Source: Pogonophryne albipinna
Taxonomy: Eukaryota > Chordata > Actinopteri > Perciformes > Artedidraconidae
DNA length: 64,000 nucleotides
Reading direction: 5' to 3'
Assembly (NCBI GenBank): GCA_028583405.1
Contig: JAPTMU010000050.1
Coordinates: 310,001 to 374,000 of the forward strand
Shown here piece after piece: positions 48,849-62,905 of the stretch (position 1 is the first letter of the stretch; each line of letters opens with the position of its first letter). Under the pieces are notes generated by a model, which was given only the letters and a program-made list of their open reading frames with translations, had not been told where the DNA came from and ran no database searches. The position numbers were made by a program, and so were the translations under genes.

Positions 48849-49570
48849 GAGGGGGGGGGGGGGCATCTCGTCATCTCAATCCAATTAATTTGGATTCCCG
48901 CTGTATGAAGAAATGAAAGGAAGACGCGGAAGTGGGAACAATTCACAAAGGGATTAAACTGTTTAAAACACATGCTCAAAGTAAGCCGGATTTTGCCGAT
49001 GTGTTTATGTGGATTCAAAAGTCGTAAATAATCTACAAAATGGAGGAGACCGATCTGATTGGAGCAACTGTGACAAATAATCCAACTGAAACCGGCATGG
49101 ACAATGACTATGTTTTAAAAAAGCGCTTATCCATACAAGCCTGGTTTGGACACTTTACGGGCAGAAGAAACATTTCTATTAAAGAAAAAATTATATATTT
49201 CTGTCTTTTTATGCCTTTAATAGGCAGGCAAGGCAAGGCAAGTTTATTTATATAGCACTTTTCAACACAAGGCAATTCAAAGTGCTTTACAAAAAATGAA
49301 AGACATTTAAGAAAATGGCATTTAAAATCAGTCATTAAAAAATAATAATAATAATAATAATAGCTACTAACTTGAATTTTTATTAAAGTTAATTCATCAA
49401 TATTTTTTTATATTTTATTGTAATGTAGAGACAAGGCTTTTTAGCGAGAATCATTATTATTAAAATGAGAAAAAAAAAAAAAAAGTCTCAATATGATATT
49501 TAGCCTCAAATCATCTGAGGCCTGGCGCCCCCCCTGCGATCTTTGGCGCCCCCCAGGTTGGGAACCACTG
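48752..49570. mobile_element. hAT (Charlie-like) element with 8-bp duplication
   Basis: The ends are caggggttcccaacctttt and, from the right, cagtggttcccaacctggg. gtctaaca is duplicated at 48744-48751 and 49571-49578. The interior carries an AC microsatellite (48819-48847) and a LINE-type piece containing aagtttatttatatagcac near 49240. Confidence 0.92.
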
Positions 49571-50771
49571 GTCTAACAGACAGAGTTGTCAGGGGTGAAA
49601 GTCATTCTAGATAATAATAATAAACCGAATTTGACTTAATTATTTAAGTACATTGTATATGGCTTTTCCTTATTCAATCAATATGAACTAAACATAAGAC
49701 ACACCAACAAAAAGATCATGAGGTCACAAAATAGTTGACTAGTTAAAAAGCACAACTAATTTGAATACTACAATCATTAGTGCATAGAAAAGGGGCATTT
49801 TGGCTATTGCTCTTGTTCATATTTAATAACAGAATGTAATTGTTGCCCTCTTTGCCAACTGGGTTTAATTTAACCAATAATGTTGCTAAAAATCCAGTCT
49901 GCTGTGAATTTAGTGTTGCCAAACTCCACATTGAAATATGATAAGCCTAATTGTGAACATTTTCGAGTTAAAATAAAAATAAATTGGACATACCTTTCTG
50001 TATTAGAGGATAAGGTAAACTGGACACCACACTAAAACTAAAGTCCATAACAGATTTCCGAGTTAAGGTTAAATAATCTGCTTGTCTTATTCAAACTAAT
50101 TTTCCCGACAAAGTCAATATCTGCTCAAATAATTGGTTGGCATGAGCCCAAGACAGCAACAACCCACAATGCACCATAAAACAACTTGTCTAATTATTCT
50201 TCATAAAGCTGCTCGTGTCTTTGGCAGAAAATCGTCTAAAACACATGACATTAAGACAAAGTTCAACTATCATGGCTACTTCCGGAAACTGGCTGCCTTC
50301 TTCAAATTCTATACATGTGTTCGTTTGAAAGGTCAAATCTTTAGATATAATGTATGGTGGTTTCAGAAAAATATGTCTTGTGTGGTGCATCAGCAGAGTA
50401 GCCTGAAATGTACTGACTCAAATTACAGTAAGTTACTTTTCTTGGCCTTTTTTTTTTTTTTTTTTACACTTGTGACAAACTACCCTAAATGAGAAAACCT
50501 GAAAATAAGGAAAGCAATTCATTTGAAAACATAATTAGATTCCTCCTTTTGTGTCAGGGTTTTTGTTTCAGATCCACACTGAAAATCATATTGTCATCTG
50601 CAGAAGAGGAAGAGAGAACAAATGAAAAGATGACCTCATAGTTCAGTCCAATCACTGAATTTCACATTATTTTTTGATTTAGGGTAGTGGAATTCGGTAC
50701 TATTGAAAACTGTTGTTAGGGAAACAGATGATGTTGACCACCAAAAAAAAGTCCAACTTCACAAACTTTAA

Positions 50772-51256
50772 AGGTCCCCTATTATACAATCTTTTTAGCA
50801 ATATATTATAGGTCTCAGATAAATACAAAACATGTCTATGAAGTGTGCATTGTAGCATCCCATAAACCCCTCTGTTTCAGCCCTGTTTCAAAAGTGCTGA
50901 TTCTGTGTCTGTAGCTTTAAATGCTAATGAGCTGCTGCTGGCCACGCCCCTCTGAGAGATGATTGGTTTTAAAAAACACAAAGGTGCTCTATTCAGGTGA
51001 TAAGGTGGGGGGGGGGGGGGTTACCTTGTGTGGTTATTGACTAATGGTTGTCCAACCCAAAAAACATTGTGACATCACAACGTTGCCAAATCTGATCAGC
51101 TCATATTCAGATATATATATATATATATATATTTATATGGATGAGGACAAAAAGAGGACAAAAAGAGAGCGAATATTTTCTCCTGAAACTTTCCGAGTCT
51201 CTTAACACACATGTATAGGAGACATGGAAAAGTGGATTTTGCAAAATAGGTGACCT
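50772..51256. mobile_element. TTAA-flanked miniature element (piggyBac-like)
   Basis: TTAA occurs at 50768-50771 and 51257-51260. The inner ends form the inverted repeat aggtcccctatt against aggtcacctatt. The 485-bp body contains a G-homopolymer near 51006-51020 and an AT microsatellite near 51112-51131. It has no coding capacity. Confidence 0.75.
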
Positions 51257-52136
51257 TTAAAGTGGACCCACTTCCCTTCAGCATGTATTGTCTACTCCTT
51301 CTCCTGATGTCCTATATTTCCCAGGATTCCTTTAACAACATTTAGTAGAGCTGATGGGAACTTGTTGGATTCACCTGTGATTAATATGGGATAAACAAAA
51401 CATGCATCTGCTTAGGAAAATAAAAAAAGTTTCATTTGGCTGCATTGCATTCTGGTATATGTAGTTCACACAACCACATATGTCTGGTTGTGTGAACGCT
51501 GAACATCAGGGAATAAGAAGACTAGAAAGCAGCCCTTTCTCTTTGGTTTTAAAATCAAAAAAAGATTTATGGTTAATTTTTCATGTTTTATGTCACTAAA
51601 AAAAATGTTGAAATCAATCAAAGAAAAATCTGTCACAAGACACAACATTTATGAGTTTTAGGAAAGACCTTTCCTTTAAAATCTCCTCAGAAAGTACAGT
51701 AAAATACAACTGGAGTGTGTGCAGTTCTGTGAAAAACAGGCATTGTGAAAATCAAAAGAAATATACAACATTGTTTCCCGTACTTCTGAACAAATGTGGG
51801 TGATGTCGAGGCTGAGTGGTGTGTTTAGCTACAGAAATACAAACATCAATAAATGTTAAGGTCTGCTGTTCAGCGTGACCACCCTTCCCCAGATCTGATA
51901 CAAAAAAGGGAAACCCATACATAACCACTGAAGAAATATTCACCATGTAAAATCTCACATTGAGGCAAACATTTAAATCACATTTCTCGTCCCCCCATTA
52001 TTGACAATAATATATGTACACACACATTGAACTCAATAAATAAAGTCTCAGATTTTGTAAAGTATTTTCTAGTCAGAATGTGATCACGCTTCCCTCTTTT
52101 GGTTTCAGTTCCCACCAAGTCTGGTGTAGGCCGTTT

Positions 52137-52382
<246 letters not shown>

Positions 52383-53156
52383 ATAAAGTCTCAAAGTGCT
52401 CTCAAACATCTACCACCTTAGTGAAATCTTCGGTGAATCTAAAGACTAAAACAAACAATGCACAGAGAGGCTGTTTGCAAGCGAGGGAGGGGCGAGGGGG
52501 GGGCACAGTTAACGTACCCTACACATTAAATTCAACACATTCAAAATAATCATATTGATTGTCTTAATCACAATACGCTGCTAAATCTCTTAACAACTCT
52601 GGCATATAAAGGCTCTCGGCTACTTCCTGCTTCTACCGAGGACACAAGAAGAAGAAAAAAAGAATTATATAGAAATACACCCAAAGACCCTCCCCCACAA
52701 AAAACAGTCTTGTGTGTCCGTCTCGCACATTGTTTGTCAATAAATATCTCACTCTAAATGTCTACGGAACATATATTACTTTGTTTGAACTGCGCTGACA
52801 TGCTCGGGTCGTCTTTGTCTTCTAGCTGTACGGATGCTGAGGAGGGGGATGCAGGATGCTACACATGTAAGTCGGCAAGGGGAAGGGTGAGGAGGAGGGT
52901 GGAGTCTCCCTGAGTCTCTGATTAGGGACAGTGAATGGGAAGCAAGACACACACACACGTTTAAAAACACACACAGATCGGCGATGCTGCTGAATGAAGG
53001 GCAAAAGAGGGAGGGGCTTTTGGATTTAGCAGGTCCTTCAGATGTTTGACAGAGACAGAGAGACACACACACACACACACACACACCCTCTTCAGCATAT
53101 ATTCGATTGAGTAGTGCATGCGTGCAAACTAGGGGCGTAGAGGGGGTGGGGGGTTG

Positions 53157-56100
53157 TCAAATGCTGTTTTCCAGGGGGCTGTGGTGGTTGGCTGTGTGCG
53201 GTGAGATCTGCTCGTTGAGGAGGAGGAGCGTGGTCTCGTCCGGCCCGTTCTCTGTCGGGGGGGAGTCCCCTCCCAGGTCCGTGATGGTGGTGTTGGCGGG
53301 GGGGGTGGTCTGATCCATCCGAATGGAGTTGTGGCCGCTCTCCGGGGACTGGGGGGTGCTGTCCAGACGGGACGCCATCAGGCCGTTCTGGTACTGGGAC
53401 CGTGTGATCTGAAGTAGAGAGGGGGGGGGGGGGGTCCGAACTGAAGAGTGGTGTAGAAACATTTGTGTGTGGCCCCTGGTCCAATGAGGGCCCTCAGAAA
53501 CATTTCAATAGCTTACTTACTACTTGGCTATTGCATCGAACTGCGTCCAACGAACAAGCGTCAGTTCAGATGAAAACATGTAGAAAGCTTCTGGTTACAC
53601 CACAGGAAATATTCTGTCATCAATGATAGTGCTGTTAGTTTAGCAGTTTCCGTGATCAATTTGGCAATTTATTGCCATAGTGAGATGGAACGGAAATAAA
53701 GCCTGTATTGAAAAGGAAGTTTTAGGAAAAAACTATCAACTCCAACTACTTCCTGGCCTCAATCATACGCTTTAAATTGCTTGCTAAGTTGGCGCTCCTC
53801 GATCAGAATGCTGTGAACTCTGATTCAAAGGAATAGTTTGAAATTTGGGGAGAAACAGATTATTTGCTTTTTTGCTAGCTAATGGTTTTGGCTTATTGAC
53901 AGCTAATGTAATTTCAGGATTCTTGCTTTTTAAAGTTTGTTTCTTCATGGTTGAATGCACATATTGTAAGTCGCTGTTGATAAAAGCATCAGCTAAGTGA
54001 TATGGAATGAAATGAGTAGGATAAGATCAATACCAGTCCTATGTCATACAGCTTTATACTTCAGGGACAGATATGATCTTTATATCCAACACTTGGGTAC
54101 AAGAAGAAGAAAGCAGATGTTCCAAATTGTTGTCCTTTAAAGATGATATGAACATTGCCATAACAATGTATGCCAGTAAAGTTCACTCCATATTCTAACA
54201 CAGTTCACACAAGCAAGCAATAACTGATTCGGTGTTTTGCAGGTCAATAGATATTTAGGCATTTATTTTAAAATTGTCTATATTTAGTTAAATTAAAAAT
54301 GTAGGATTATTGAGAATACAATTAGCACTGTACATGCCGATTGGCACTCGTGTGTTTTTGTGTGCAGTGTTTACAGTCCTGCCTTGAATTTGCTGTGGGT
54401 AAGTACCGACTTTATCAGGGCAGTTGCTAAAACGGCCAAGACAGACCGCTGGTGTGAGAACAGAACATTTTCCGCTCTAGGATTTTCTATGATTGTGGTA
54501 TAAAAACTCACTCTATAAAATGGAGGATGTTTTTGTACCTTTACTTTATCCAATTTACAAATACTCTATTAGGTGGTAAAATGACCAACCTTGACAAACT
54601 GCAGGTCTGTGAGCGCCCGGACGTAGAAGTCGGGCATGTACTGCTGCGATGGGAGGCTGCTGTTGAGCTGGCTGTTGCTGCCGCTGATGGAGAGCGACTC
54701 CGTGCGGTCCGCTCCGCTCAGAGAGGATGTGCGGTTCAACCCGCTGATGTGGGACGGAGAACGGAATTCTGCAAACACACACACACAGAAAGAAAGGTTA
54801 TCGAGGTCTTCAAATAATCAGGATTGACCGATAAAGGTCCGTTACGGCCGCCTTGCACACACTGAAAAACTCAAACATTGACTTGAAATGAAATGTATTA
54901 TGTCAACAGATTTCACATAACTGTATTAGGTTAGATGAAAGCAATAATGTGAAGTTGAAATAAAAACAACTCGGTTCAACCTACTATTATTGCTTTCAAC
55001 TAACCTAATACAATTATGTTACATTTGTTGACAGAAAACATTTCATTAAAGTCAACGTTTCAGTTTTTTCCATGTAGATACATTAAACAGGAAACTATGT
55101 TTATCACTACAGAAAGCTGTGGTGTTGGCTTTAGTGCATCAAAGCCATTCATGAATTAATGGCTCCATGATGCAACTCAAAGAAAGACCTAGAGAGAACA
55201 AGAGGCAGTCCAGGCTTTAAGGCAGGTTCATATTAATGGTATGGATACATCATTAGTGACAAACAAGGTATAATAAATGCATGTATGAAATTAATTCTGT
55301 GAGAGCAAAAGAGATGGAAGGGGCAAAAAGAAAGGTTCATGTTCAGTTATTTCAGACAAACTCATGACCATCTGTAATAGACAGACCCTTTGTTTCACTA
55401 TCACAACAGCAAACTGGTGCTTCTCTCACACGCAAAGGCAGTGACACACACACATTTTCCAATAACAAACCAAGCAATTACTCAGTCTATGTTTATAATC
55501 ATATATCTTACACCAACCAAACCTGTCATTGACTCACACGGTTATTGGAAAGTATCTTAATTGAATATTGGGCAGCGCAGGATGCAAACTTACATGGTTT
55601 ATTGACAGAGGGGGAAATTAAATGGATTAAACACTGTAATCCATCAAAAGTAGATTCACTTAATTCAGGTTAGGACAAGAATGTCAAGTCACAACATGTA
55701 CAAGATACAATGTAATACTTTTAAACTTTTACTACCCACAGTTTCGCCCTGCAACATGTATAACTCTCCTGTATTACCAACATGTATGTTCATGTAGATT
55801 ATTGAAAAGGTAACTCTTAACTTGACCATGGATTCATTTGCCCCACTGTATATCTAAATGAATTCCAAGTTTTTATTTTAATATCACAATTCTCCATTTT
55901 GTGGGTTAAATACTGACCAAAGATCGGTTAAAAAAATAGTAGATTTCCATTTGGATTCCAAACAGATGGTAGTGCTTTCAGCAGGTTAAGGCTTTCCCGG
56001 AAGACATCTTAGTCATCAGTAATGACCGTTTCTTGATAATAGAATGACATAACAATAGAAAGGACTTCCTTTAGTTAGCTAGTTATTTTCCACTTCTTCT

Positions 56101-59100
56101 CCGACATGCTGAAACCACGGTGACTGACATTCATGTGTGTCACCCAGCAGACAGTTTGCCTTTATTTTGGCATGCTTGGTTTATCCGTACAAAACGACCA
56201 AAAGTCTCACACACACTTCACACTCATGCTCTTTAACAGCTGCTGTGAATTATTACCGTTAGCTGTGAGTCTTCCAGCAGGGGGCCTCAGTGAGTCATAG
56301 GAAACGGTTTTACCTGGACAAGTCAACGGCATTAGCTTCAATGAATTAAGCTAGCTAGTTAATACTGGTTATCTACAGCTACTGTTCTAGTTAGTAGTTA
56401 GAATTCAATTAGTCCTGAGACAATATTTATTATGTAGATTTTCAAGGCAGAATCCTTTAAGATCCAGTTGGAAACTTTCCTTTCTTTCTCCTTTCCTTGC
56501 CAAAGCACCCAAAGTAGCATTTGAAGCTACGATTAGCACTTGTTTGACAGAGAAAAAGTCCCCTTTTTATGTCATGTAAACTTAAATATGATAAATGAGA
56601 TTGCATATTTGTATTTTCATTATTAATTAAGAGTGCATTATGCTGTCTACCTTGAGGATTTCCGAGTGAAGGTGGATACAGCTACAGGCCCTGCACTATT
56701 ACAATATCAAAAAGCTTTTCTTTTGAAATGCTGATTAAGTATAAGAACTCTCAGGAATGTGCTTAGTGGAGTGACTGTATACAAAATACTAATGCAGATT
56801 TTTCAAAAATATGTATACTTTTCTGTGTTGAAACTTAAAGATAAGGTAGGCTACCGACTGGATCTTCAGGACATACAAACAAACAACAATAACCACTATC
56901 AATAGCTTCAAGTTCTTAGTTTATACAGTTACACTAATCTGGACTAAAATACTGCTGTAAAACAAGCAGAGGACAAAACCATCTGAAACTTACCAACGGT
57001 GCTGTTGTTTTGGTTGTATAACATTGCATTTCAGAGGCTTAAAACAAAGACAATTATATATATCTGTTAAAAAGACACTTAATGGACAAATTGTTTAAGC
57101 TCCAACTTTATCAAACTTGTCAGCGCCCTCTGTTGGACAAAGCATGTAATGGCAACATTATGTGTTGGATATTTCTACACTGCAGTCCGTTGTTATTTAC
57201 TGGACCACAATACTTTGATGAGTGATTTTTTTGTGTTTTTATTAGTAATTAAATCGATTTTTTTTCAAAGAGAGAAACCATAAAGTAAACCATTGTTACT
57301 CTGCCTTCTACTAGAGTCCGAGCAGTCAAAGGACATTTAAATCAGTGCATGTACAGTAACTTGGCCTCAACCTACACGTGTTGTTACAGAATAAATGGAT
57401 TTAGCACTTCCTACTCACATGATCTTCCAAATTCATGCAAATAAACTGTTGGCTCAGTAAAGCCAGGTGTAAATGAGATTCAGATTGGTTGAAGAAGGAG
57501 TCTATTAGCCATAAAGGAGCTGTTGTCTTGTACATATTTACTTTCCCTTAAGGGTCGCTACACAGATGTGTCTATAGGGTTGAAACCTTTGAAAATGTCT
57601 GCACCTTTGGACTAAATTGCAAAAGTCATAAGAGGGAATGCATCACTGCAACACCAAATCTATGTTTCGCCCTATAAACAGCACAGAAGCTATGTCTGCT
57701 CTCTGTGATGAGTAGGGTTGGGTACCGAGAACCGGTTCCAACATTTCGATTCCAACGGCATCATTAGAAATGTGAATTTCGGTTCCGCTTTTCGATGCCT
57801 GAGGAAATGTTTCTCGCCGCTCTCCATAGCATCTCCTGTATGACTGCAGCGGGGCGGGAAATGTAGCGTTGTACCTACACTTCCTACAGCGTAATCTGAG
57901 ACCAGGGCCGGCCCGTCGCACTGGCGTTATAGATGTTCGCCTAGGGCGCCAGATCTGTGGAGGCGCTGCGCTGACAGCTCTGGGAGGGAAAACAAATGTT
58001 TTGACCGTTGGGGCTCATCCTAATTTTCGGCCTTGATGTAACAACATTCATAATTAAGTAAATGTAACACCCTTTTCATCCCGGTTACACTTTTCATTTG
58101 CCCCGTACGATGGGCGCTGTAAGTGATGAAAATGGGGGATGTTGGCTTATCTGGCGCCCGCAGCTCACAGCCAAAGTGCGAGTGAGCGTGGGAGGGAGAA
58201 AGGGAGGGTGCTGTTGTTATTAGCATCTGGTGCTAGCTGCTCTAACGGAAGAAGAAGATGTTTCTACAATGATGTGGAGGGAGAGTCCTCTCCAGTCAGA
58301 CTGAGGCTGATAACTACAGCTCAGTGAGGTAAAGGACTCTGAGTGTTTAGATAGTTCACTTTAGTCTAAGTTATCTCAGTGGGTCTCAAACGTTTTGATC
58401 ACAATTTATGTAAACACATATTTCCAAGGCACTCCTTTATAATTATTGGGATAAAACAGGTTTGAAATCATTCCAATGTATACTATAGGACAGTAAACCA
58501 GACATATCGTTTTAAACTGGAGAGATACAAAAATATGCATAAATAAAATAGTAAAATAAGATATGAATGAACAACAAAAATAAAATACGTTACATGTATT
58601 TGTTATTGGCTATAGTAGGTTATTGGTTATGTTCACATACTTATTTAATTATTAAAATGTAAACCGATCTTTTTCATATGGGTGTTTAGAGTTGTACCCC
58701 CTAGATCTAGTCTCTAGTAATTCTGCTTAAAGTGCACCAGATTGAAGCATTTTACTTTAAAATGTTCAAACATTTCTTCCCGGTATGCCTGAGAAGGCAG
58801 ATATGCTTGTTTTTCTCAACAAGAACTGTTCTTTAAAAGTTGGACTGTTGCACTGTTGTAGCTTCAGTGGTTCTCAGGTTACAGTTACATAACAGTGAAT
58901 ATAAACAGACTGATTAATGTGAATATTACTGTAAACTAACCTGTGTAAAAGTTTCTCGAATAAATATAATATTTTTGGTGGAAGAAGCAATGTATCATTT
59001 TTTTACCCTGCCCCTCAAAGAATCGGAACTGAGAACCGTTAAGAACCGGAATCGAAAAATAGAATCGGAATCAGAATCGTGGAAATTCAAACGATACCCA

Positions 59101-61347
59101 ACACTAGTGATGAGGCATGTATTTACCCTTTGACAGGTGATATCAAGAACTATAAGCCTGCCCACCCACTGAAGCCCCACCAACCCCCCCTCCCCCAGGT
59201 CCGCGCCTGCCCTCAGTGTTAAAGGACCCAGACATGCCGGAGTTTACCTGGCAACCAAGAGAACAGAGAAAACCTCTTCATGGTGAGGTGGCGAAGACGA
59301 GGTGCAGCCACTGAGAGGAGAGAAGGGAGGAGGAGGAGGAGGAGGAGGAGGAGGAGAACCACAGGACAGAGGGAGGAGGGGGGGATGAAGGGAGAGTGAT
59401 TGAGACAGTGGGAGACAGGGAGACAGACGAGGACATGCACAACCAACTGCAACATCACACATCAGGTTAAGATGTACACTGACGCTCGGGAGGCTGAGGA
59501 AACGGGTGAATGAATGAAGGAAGTCAAATGAAGAGTTATGCTTCATACATGTCCTTCTGGATGTTGAGGTGAAAAACAGAAACAAAAAGAAAGGAAAAAC
59601 TTGTGGCCTCTGTGTCCAATGAGGCTTTTATGCTGGTTTAAGTCACACATGGTGAGCCCCAATGTATCATTCCTTTTGTTTTTCCATAATCAGATCAGAG
59701 GAGCCAATGTCTAATCTTTTGCTCCACCTACAGAAACAATAATGTGTCGATTTACTTGGTTCATTCGGATATCGTTTGGACAAATGATGATCAAGGTTTT
59801 TCTACAAAACCCCATTTTTTATTCTACAAAAACCACCAAGGGTTTTTAAAACAAAACAGTTGTTCAACAATTTAAGTTGTGTTCAAATTCAAAGTAAATA
59901 TCTGAAATCTGACCAGGTACTATCTTTATTTCTTTAGGGCCTAATGAGTCACCCTACAGGTAAGAGGTTGTTGTCCACTATGAAACACCACACAGAATAA
60001 AATAAATAGAATAGAAGGAAAAAAGAATCAGAAAGAGATGGGACTAGGGACGACAAGCGGACACAAAACTGAGGAAACTGGCAGAGACAAAACATAAGAG
60101 TGACCCTTCGCATTTTAAGGCGGTGAAAGTGTGTGTGTTTGTTTGTTTGAGAGAGAGGAGTGGGATGGAGAGGAGTTCAAAGATCATCAGGAACATTATC
60201 TAAATTCTTATGAACCACTCAGTGAACTCAAATCGAAACCTTTAATGTTCTTAAAAAAAAAAAATCTTTGGTTTCAATATCATACACTAAAAAGATTTCC
60301 ACAAGCCAGACAACAGACACTGAATGAAATCTGCCATCATTTCAAACTTCAAGTGACTTAAAGTTGGTTGCTTTGTTCTGCATTTCTTTTTATTTCTCTC
60401 GTTCTCTCGAAAATGTGCTGCTGTTTTAAAATGAATACTATTCTTGTGAAAATGTTGGTCCAATATCTTGCCACCAGGGGACAGTACATGTATTTACTAA
60501 TGCTGTCAAAATTATCGCGTTAACGGCGGTAATTACTTTTTTGAATTAATTGCGTTAAAATATTTAACGCATTTAACGCATGTGCAGAATGGCCCGCCCC
60601 ATACATCCCACCAGTGGCAGACAGAGTCGGTCTCCGTGTGCACAGACAGGCTGCTTTTAACGTCGGTCTGTACAACGGAATTGTGCCAAAGCTACGCCAA
60701 CCGGCTGCGGAGGGAGACTCCCCCCCCCCCCCCCCCTTCACTGGAGAACTGCGCTAAAACAGCTGATCACAACGTTCACACTCTGTGGTCACGAAGTACT
60801 CCACTAGCCGCCCCCCCCCGTCGACTTTCCTGAAGTACTCCCCCGTTGATAGAAATCAACACGTAATGAATTAAGACCCCACGGTTTGATGATTGACAGT
60901 TGTGTGGGTTGTCTTTCATTTTGACACGCAGAAAAATGTTATAATAAACATACATACTGTATGTTAAATGGATATATCCGCCTTCTTTCATTTATCTTTC
61001 CATTCCCACAACAATATACATAAAGAAATGACATATTTTGGACATAGTTCGAATGGTGATTAATCATGATTAATTAATTTTTAAGCTGTGATTAATCTGA
61101 TTAAAAATGTTAATCGTTTGACAGCCCTAGTATTTACACCTGAAACAATACAATGAACATTCAAATGTAACCCTTTTAGATTCATTAACAGTGCAATTAC
61201 ATTTCATTAAGCCATTTGCAGGACAGGAGAAGGAGGAGTTTAAGACTCACCCAGTGTGAGAGCATTGAGCGCCATGACTCCGTAGAAGGAGAAAGGTCCG
61301 GTCTCAAACTTCATGTTCTCGTTGCCGGCCTCCACCTCCACTCGCCC
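53157..61347 (-). CDS. cnnm4: CNNM-family Mg2+ transporter, 3' part (cnnm4-like)
   Basis: CNNM proteins (ancient conserved domain proteins) are membrane proteins with a DUF21 domain, CBS pair and cyclic-nucleotide-binding-homology domain, and they control cellular magnesium efflux. Only the last exons lie here: 61251-61347, 54590-54768 and 53157-53408, all GT-AG and in phase, giving the final 175 residues. The first reads [20 protein letters not shown] plus FYGVMALN, the end of the nucleotide-binding-homology domain. The next contains [10 protein letters not shown] and [13 protein letters not shown]. The last contains [14 protein letters not shown] and [11 protein letters not shown] and ends LENSI. 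The tail has traits of both CNNM2 and CNNM4; the final residues favour CNNM4, and human CNNM4 lies on the same chromosome as IL1B. A 63-nt optional exon may add 21 residues. The transmembrane and CBS exons must lie beyond the right edge. Confidence 0.85.
54855..55070. mobile_element. Hairpin-like miniature element
   Basis: The two halves are imperfect inverted copies, for example cactgaaaaactcaaac against gaaaaaactgaaacg from the right, with matching taggttagatgaaagcaata in the middle. The unit could fold into one long hairpin of about 210 bp. No target duplication was fixed. Confidence 0.65.
55071..57712. other. CNNM intron sequence
   Basis: AT-rich intron with no further exon that fits the CNNM phases. 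A donor-like cgttg|gtaagttt on the minus strand near 57000 lacks a good acceptor. The segment ends at the 8-bp duplication of the next transposon. Confidence 0.4.
57713..59106. mobile_element. Complete hAT-type element, 1394 bp
   Basis: The ends are tagggttgggtaccgag and, from the right, tagtgttgggtatcgt. gtgatgag is duplicated at 57705-57712 and 59107-59114. Its interior gives the reference for fragments at 4773-5137 and 38590-39130 and shares words with 8740-8870. No transposase frame is intact. Confidence 0.93.
59248..59310 (-). CDS. cnnm4: Candidate 63-nt cassette exon of the CNNM gene
   Basis: On the minus strand a long CT-rich tract ends in ctcctctcag|tg, followed by 63 nt open in the required frame and a gccag|gtaaac donor. 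The exon enters and leaves in phase 1, so including or skipping it keeps the reading frame. It would insert about 21 residues, including [10 protein letters not shown], between ALNALTL and the FRSPSHISG segment. Mammalian CNNM2 is known to have isoforms differing by a short exon at a comparable place. Confidence 0.55.
60498..61129. mobile_element. hAT-type miniature element, 632 bp
   Basis: The ends are taatgctgtcaaaattatcg and, from the right, tagggctgtcaaacgattaa. gtatttac is duplicated at 60490-60497 and 61130-61137. The body contains TTAACGC words and a C-homopolymer near 60721-60735. It sits about 120 bp from the CNNM exon at 61251, in the intron 3' of that exon. Confidence 0.92.
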
Positions 61348-62569
61348 CTGAAGAAAAGAGCAACAAACAAGGGCATTGTTACTGATTGTATATGTTTTGT
61401 GCTTGATATTAACATTACAATTGATTTTTTTCAACAAGATTCCCCAAGATTGTTATTCTTTCTGAAGATGTAAGGCCACTGAAGCATAATGTGACGCCCA
61501 AAAACAAGTCCACTTTTAGTGAATTTTGAGGGTCCAGAAACTGTAGGGTAATCGCATCATATCCTCACATCACAACAGAACTAGGGTTACAACCAATGAC
61601 TTGAATTTTCACTTAATTTGAAGATGAATGATATATTCTCAGTTAATACAACAACAACAAAATAGAAAAATACCTGTCAAAATGTCAACAAAACAAAAAT
61701 GTAAAACCTAAAGATAGTAACTGAGCATCAAATCCTCACATTTGAGAATCTACAACCAGCCAATGTTTGCTCATTTTCACAAGAAATCTTTATTAACTTT
61801 CTGTGGATCAACTCATTGACTTTTAGCTCTAAAATACCTTGATTACTAATTAATATCCAAGAAAGACTGCATTGGAAGCCTGACTTCCAGTGTGTATGAA
61901 ATGACACCGTTTGTCCTCTAGAGGGCGGTACAATCACAGGTCAAAACCTTCACATATACAGTTAACAGCCTATGGTCAAAACAAGGAGGAGTGTTCAGTG
62001 ATTGTTCTCTGGAGAGGCTCTGCATCACTTGTGGGATGAAACATGTTTATTTTGAACTTGATTATTCACTATTACAAACTTTACACATTTCAAAAGAGAT
62101 GGGACTGCAAATCGAGCGGTGGTGCAAAAGAGGAGAGTGGGTAGACCAGAGGGATGCAGCGATGAGAGTCAGAGGGGAGATGAGGAAGAGGCCAGAGGAG
62201 AGGACAGAAGGGGGTTAAGGAGGCCTCTGTGTTGGTTCTGTGAGTTGGCCTGAATCGGCCTGCTGGAATGTGTAACTGCAACAACAACACAGCACAGTTA
62301 ATCCTGCTGTCATTCCTCCTTCCCTCCATCCATCGCTCCATCCTCCCCAAACAGAGGGGCCGGGCAGATGAAAGCAGGACAGGTGGCAGCAAAGAACAAC
62401 AAGAAAAATGCACGGAGCTCGTATCTTACAGCGACGAGTTATCATTTAATTTGAGTAACTTCTTAAAGTAAGTCAGTAAGTTATTCCTCTGCAGAATTGT
62501 GTTTGTGGAGTATAAACTCTATTTTAAAAGTCAATCATGCTTAAAACAACATCATCTTACATTCAAGAT
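61348..62569. other. CNNM intron sequence, no exon found
   Basis: No further segment matching the CNNM domain order or phase was seen. A purine-rich tract at about 62125-62220 gives a long open frame on both strands without recognised similarity. Confidence 0.4.
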
Positions 62570-62905
62570 TTTAAAGGGGTCTTAGTATGCTTTTGGTTTT
62601 TGTGCATGTACATGGTCTGCAAAGGTTAAAATCACAAAGTTCCCTCCCACACCCTCGCCTCTATTGGACTCCTTTGTCTACTTCTGTAACATAATGACAT
62701 CACTATATGACACTCGCCCTTCTATTGGCTAGCGCTCCAAAACATTGTACGTGATAGGTTAAGGGGTTGAACATCTCTAAGCGGTTGGCCACGGCTAACC
62801 AATCAGAGCACACTGGGCTCTGGTTTCAGACAGAGGGTGAAAAGAGGTTCTGCAGCACAGGCGGTATGAGAAAAATAAAGACATTTTGGAGCATTAAAGC
62901 ATGGA
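62570..62905. mobile_element. Dispersed repeat with TTAA-type edge
   Basis: It starts with ttaaaggggtcttagtatgc and shares a 3' portion with 46445-46615 (see that entry). The right boundary is not fixed. The open frame across it is unlikely to be a gene. Confidence 0.6.

Noticed and set aside
56985..57060. Possible extra CNNM exon near 57.0 kb
   Set aside because: A donor-like gtaagttt is present, but no acceptor with a pyrimidine tract is in range and the peptide does not match the family.
59244..59585. 113-codon minus-strand frame with proline run
   Set aside because: The proline run is the CT-rich tract before the candidate CNNM cassette exon; only the 63-nt exon inside fits splicing.
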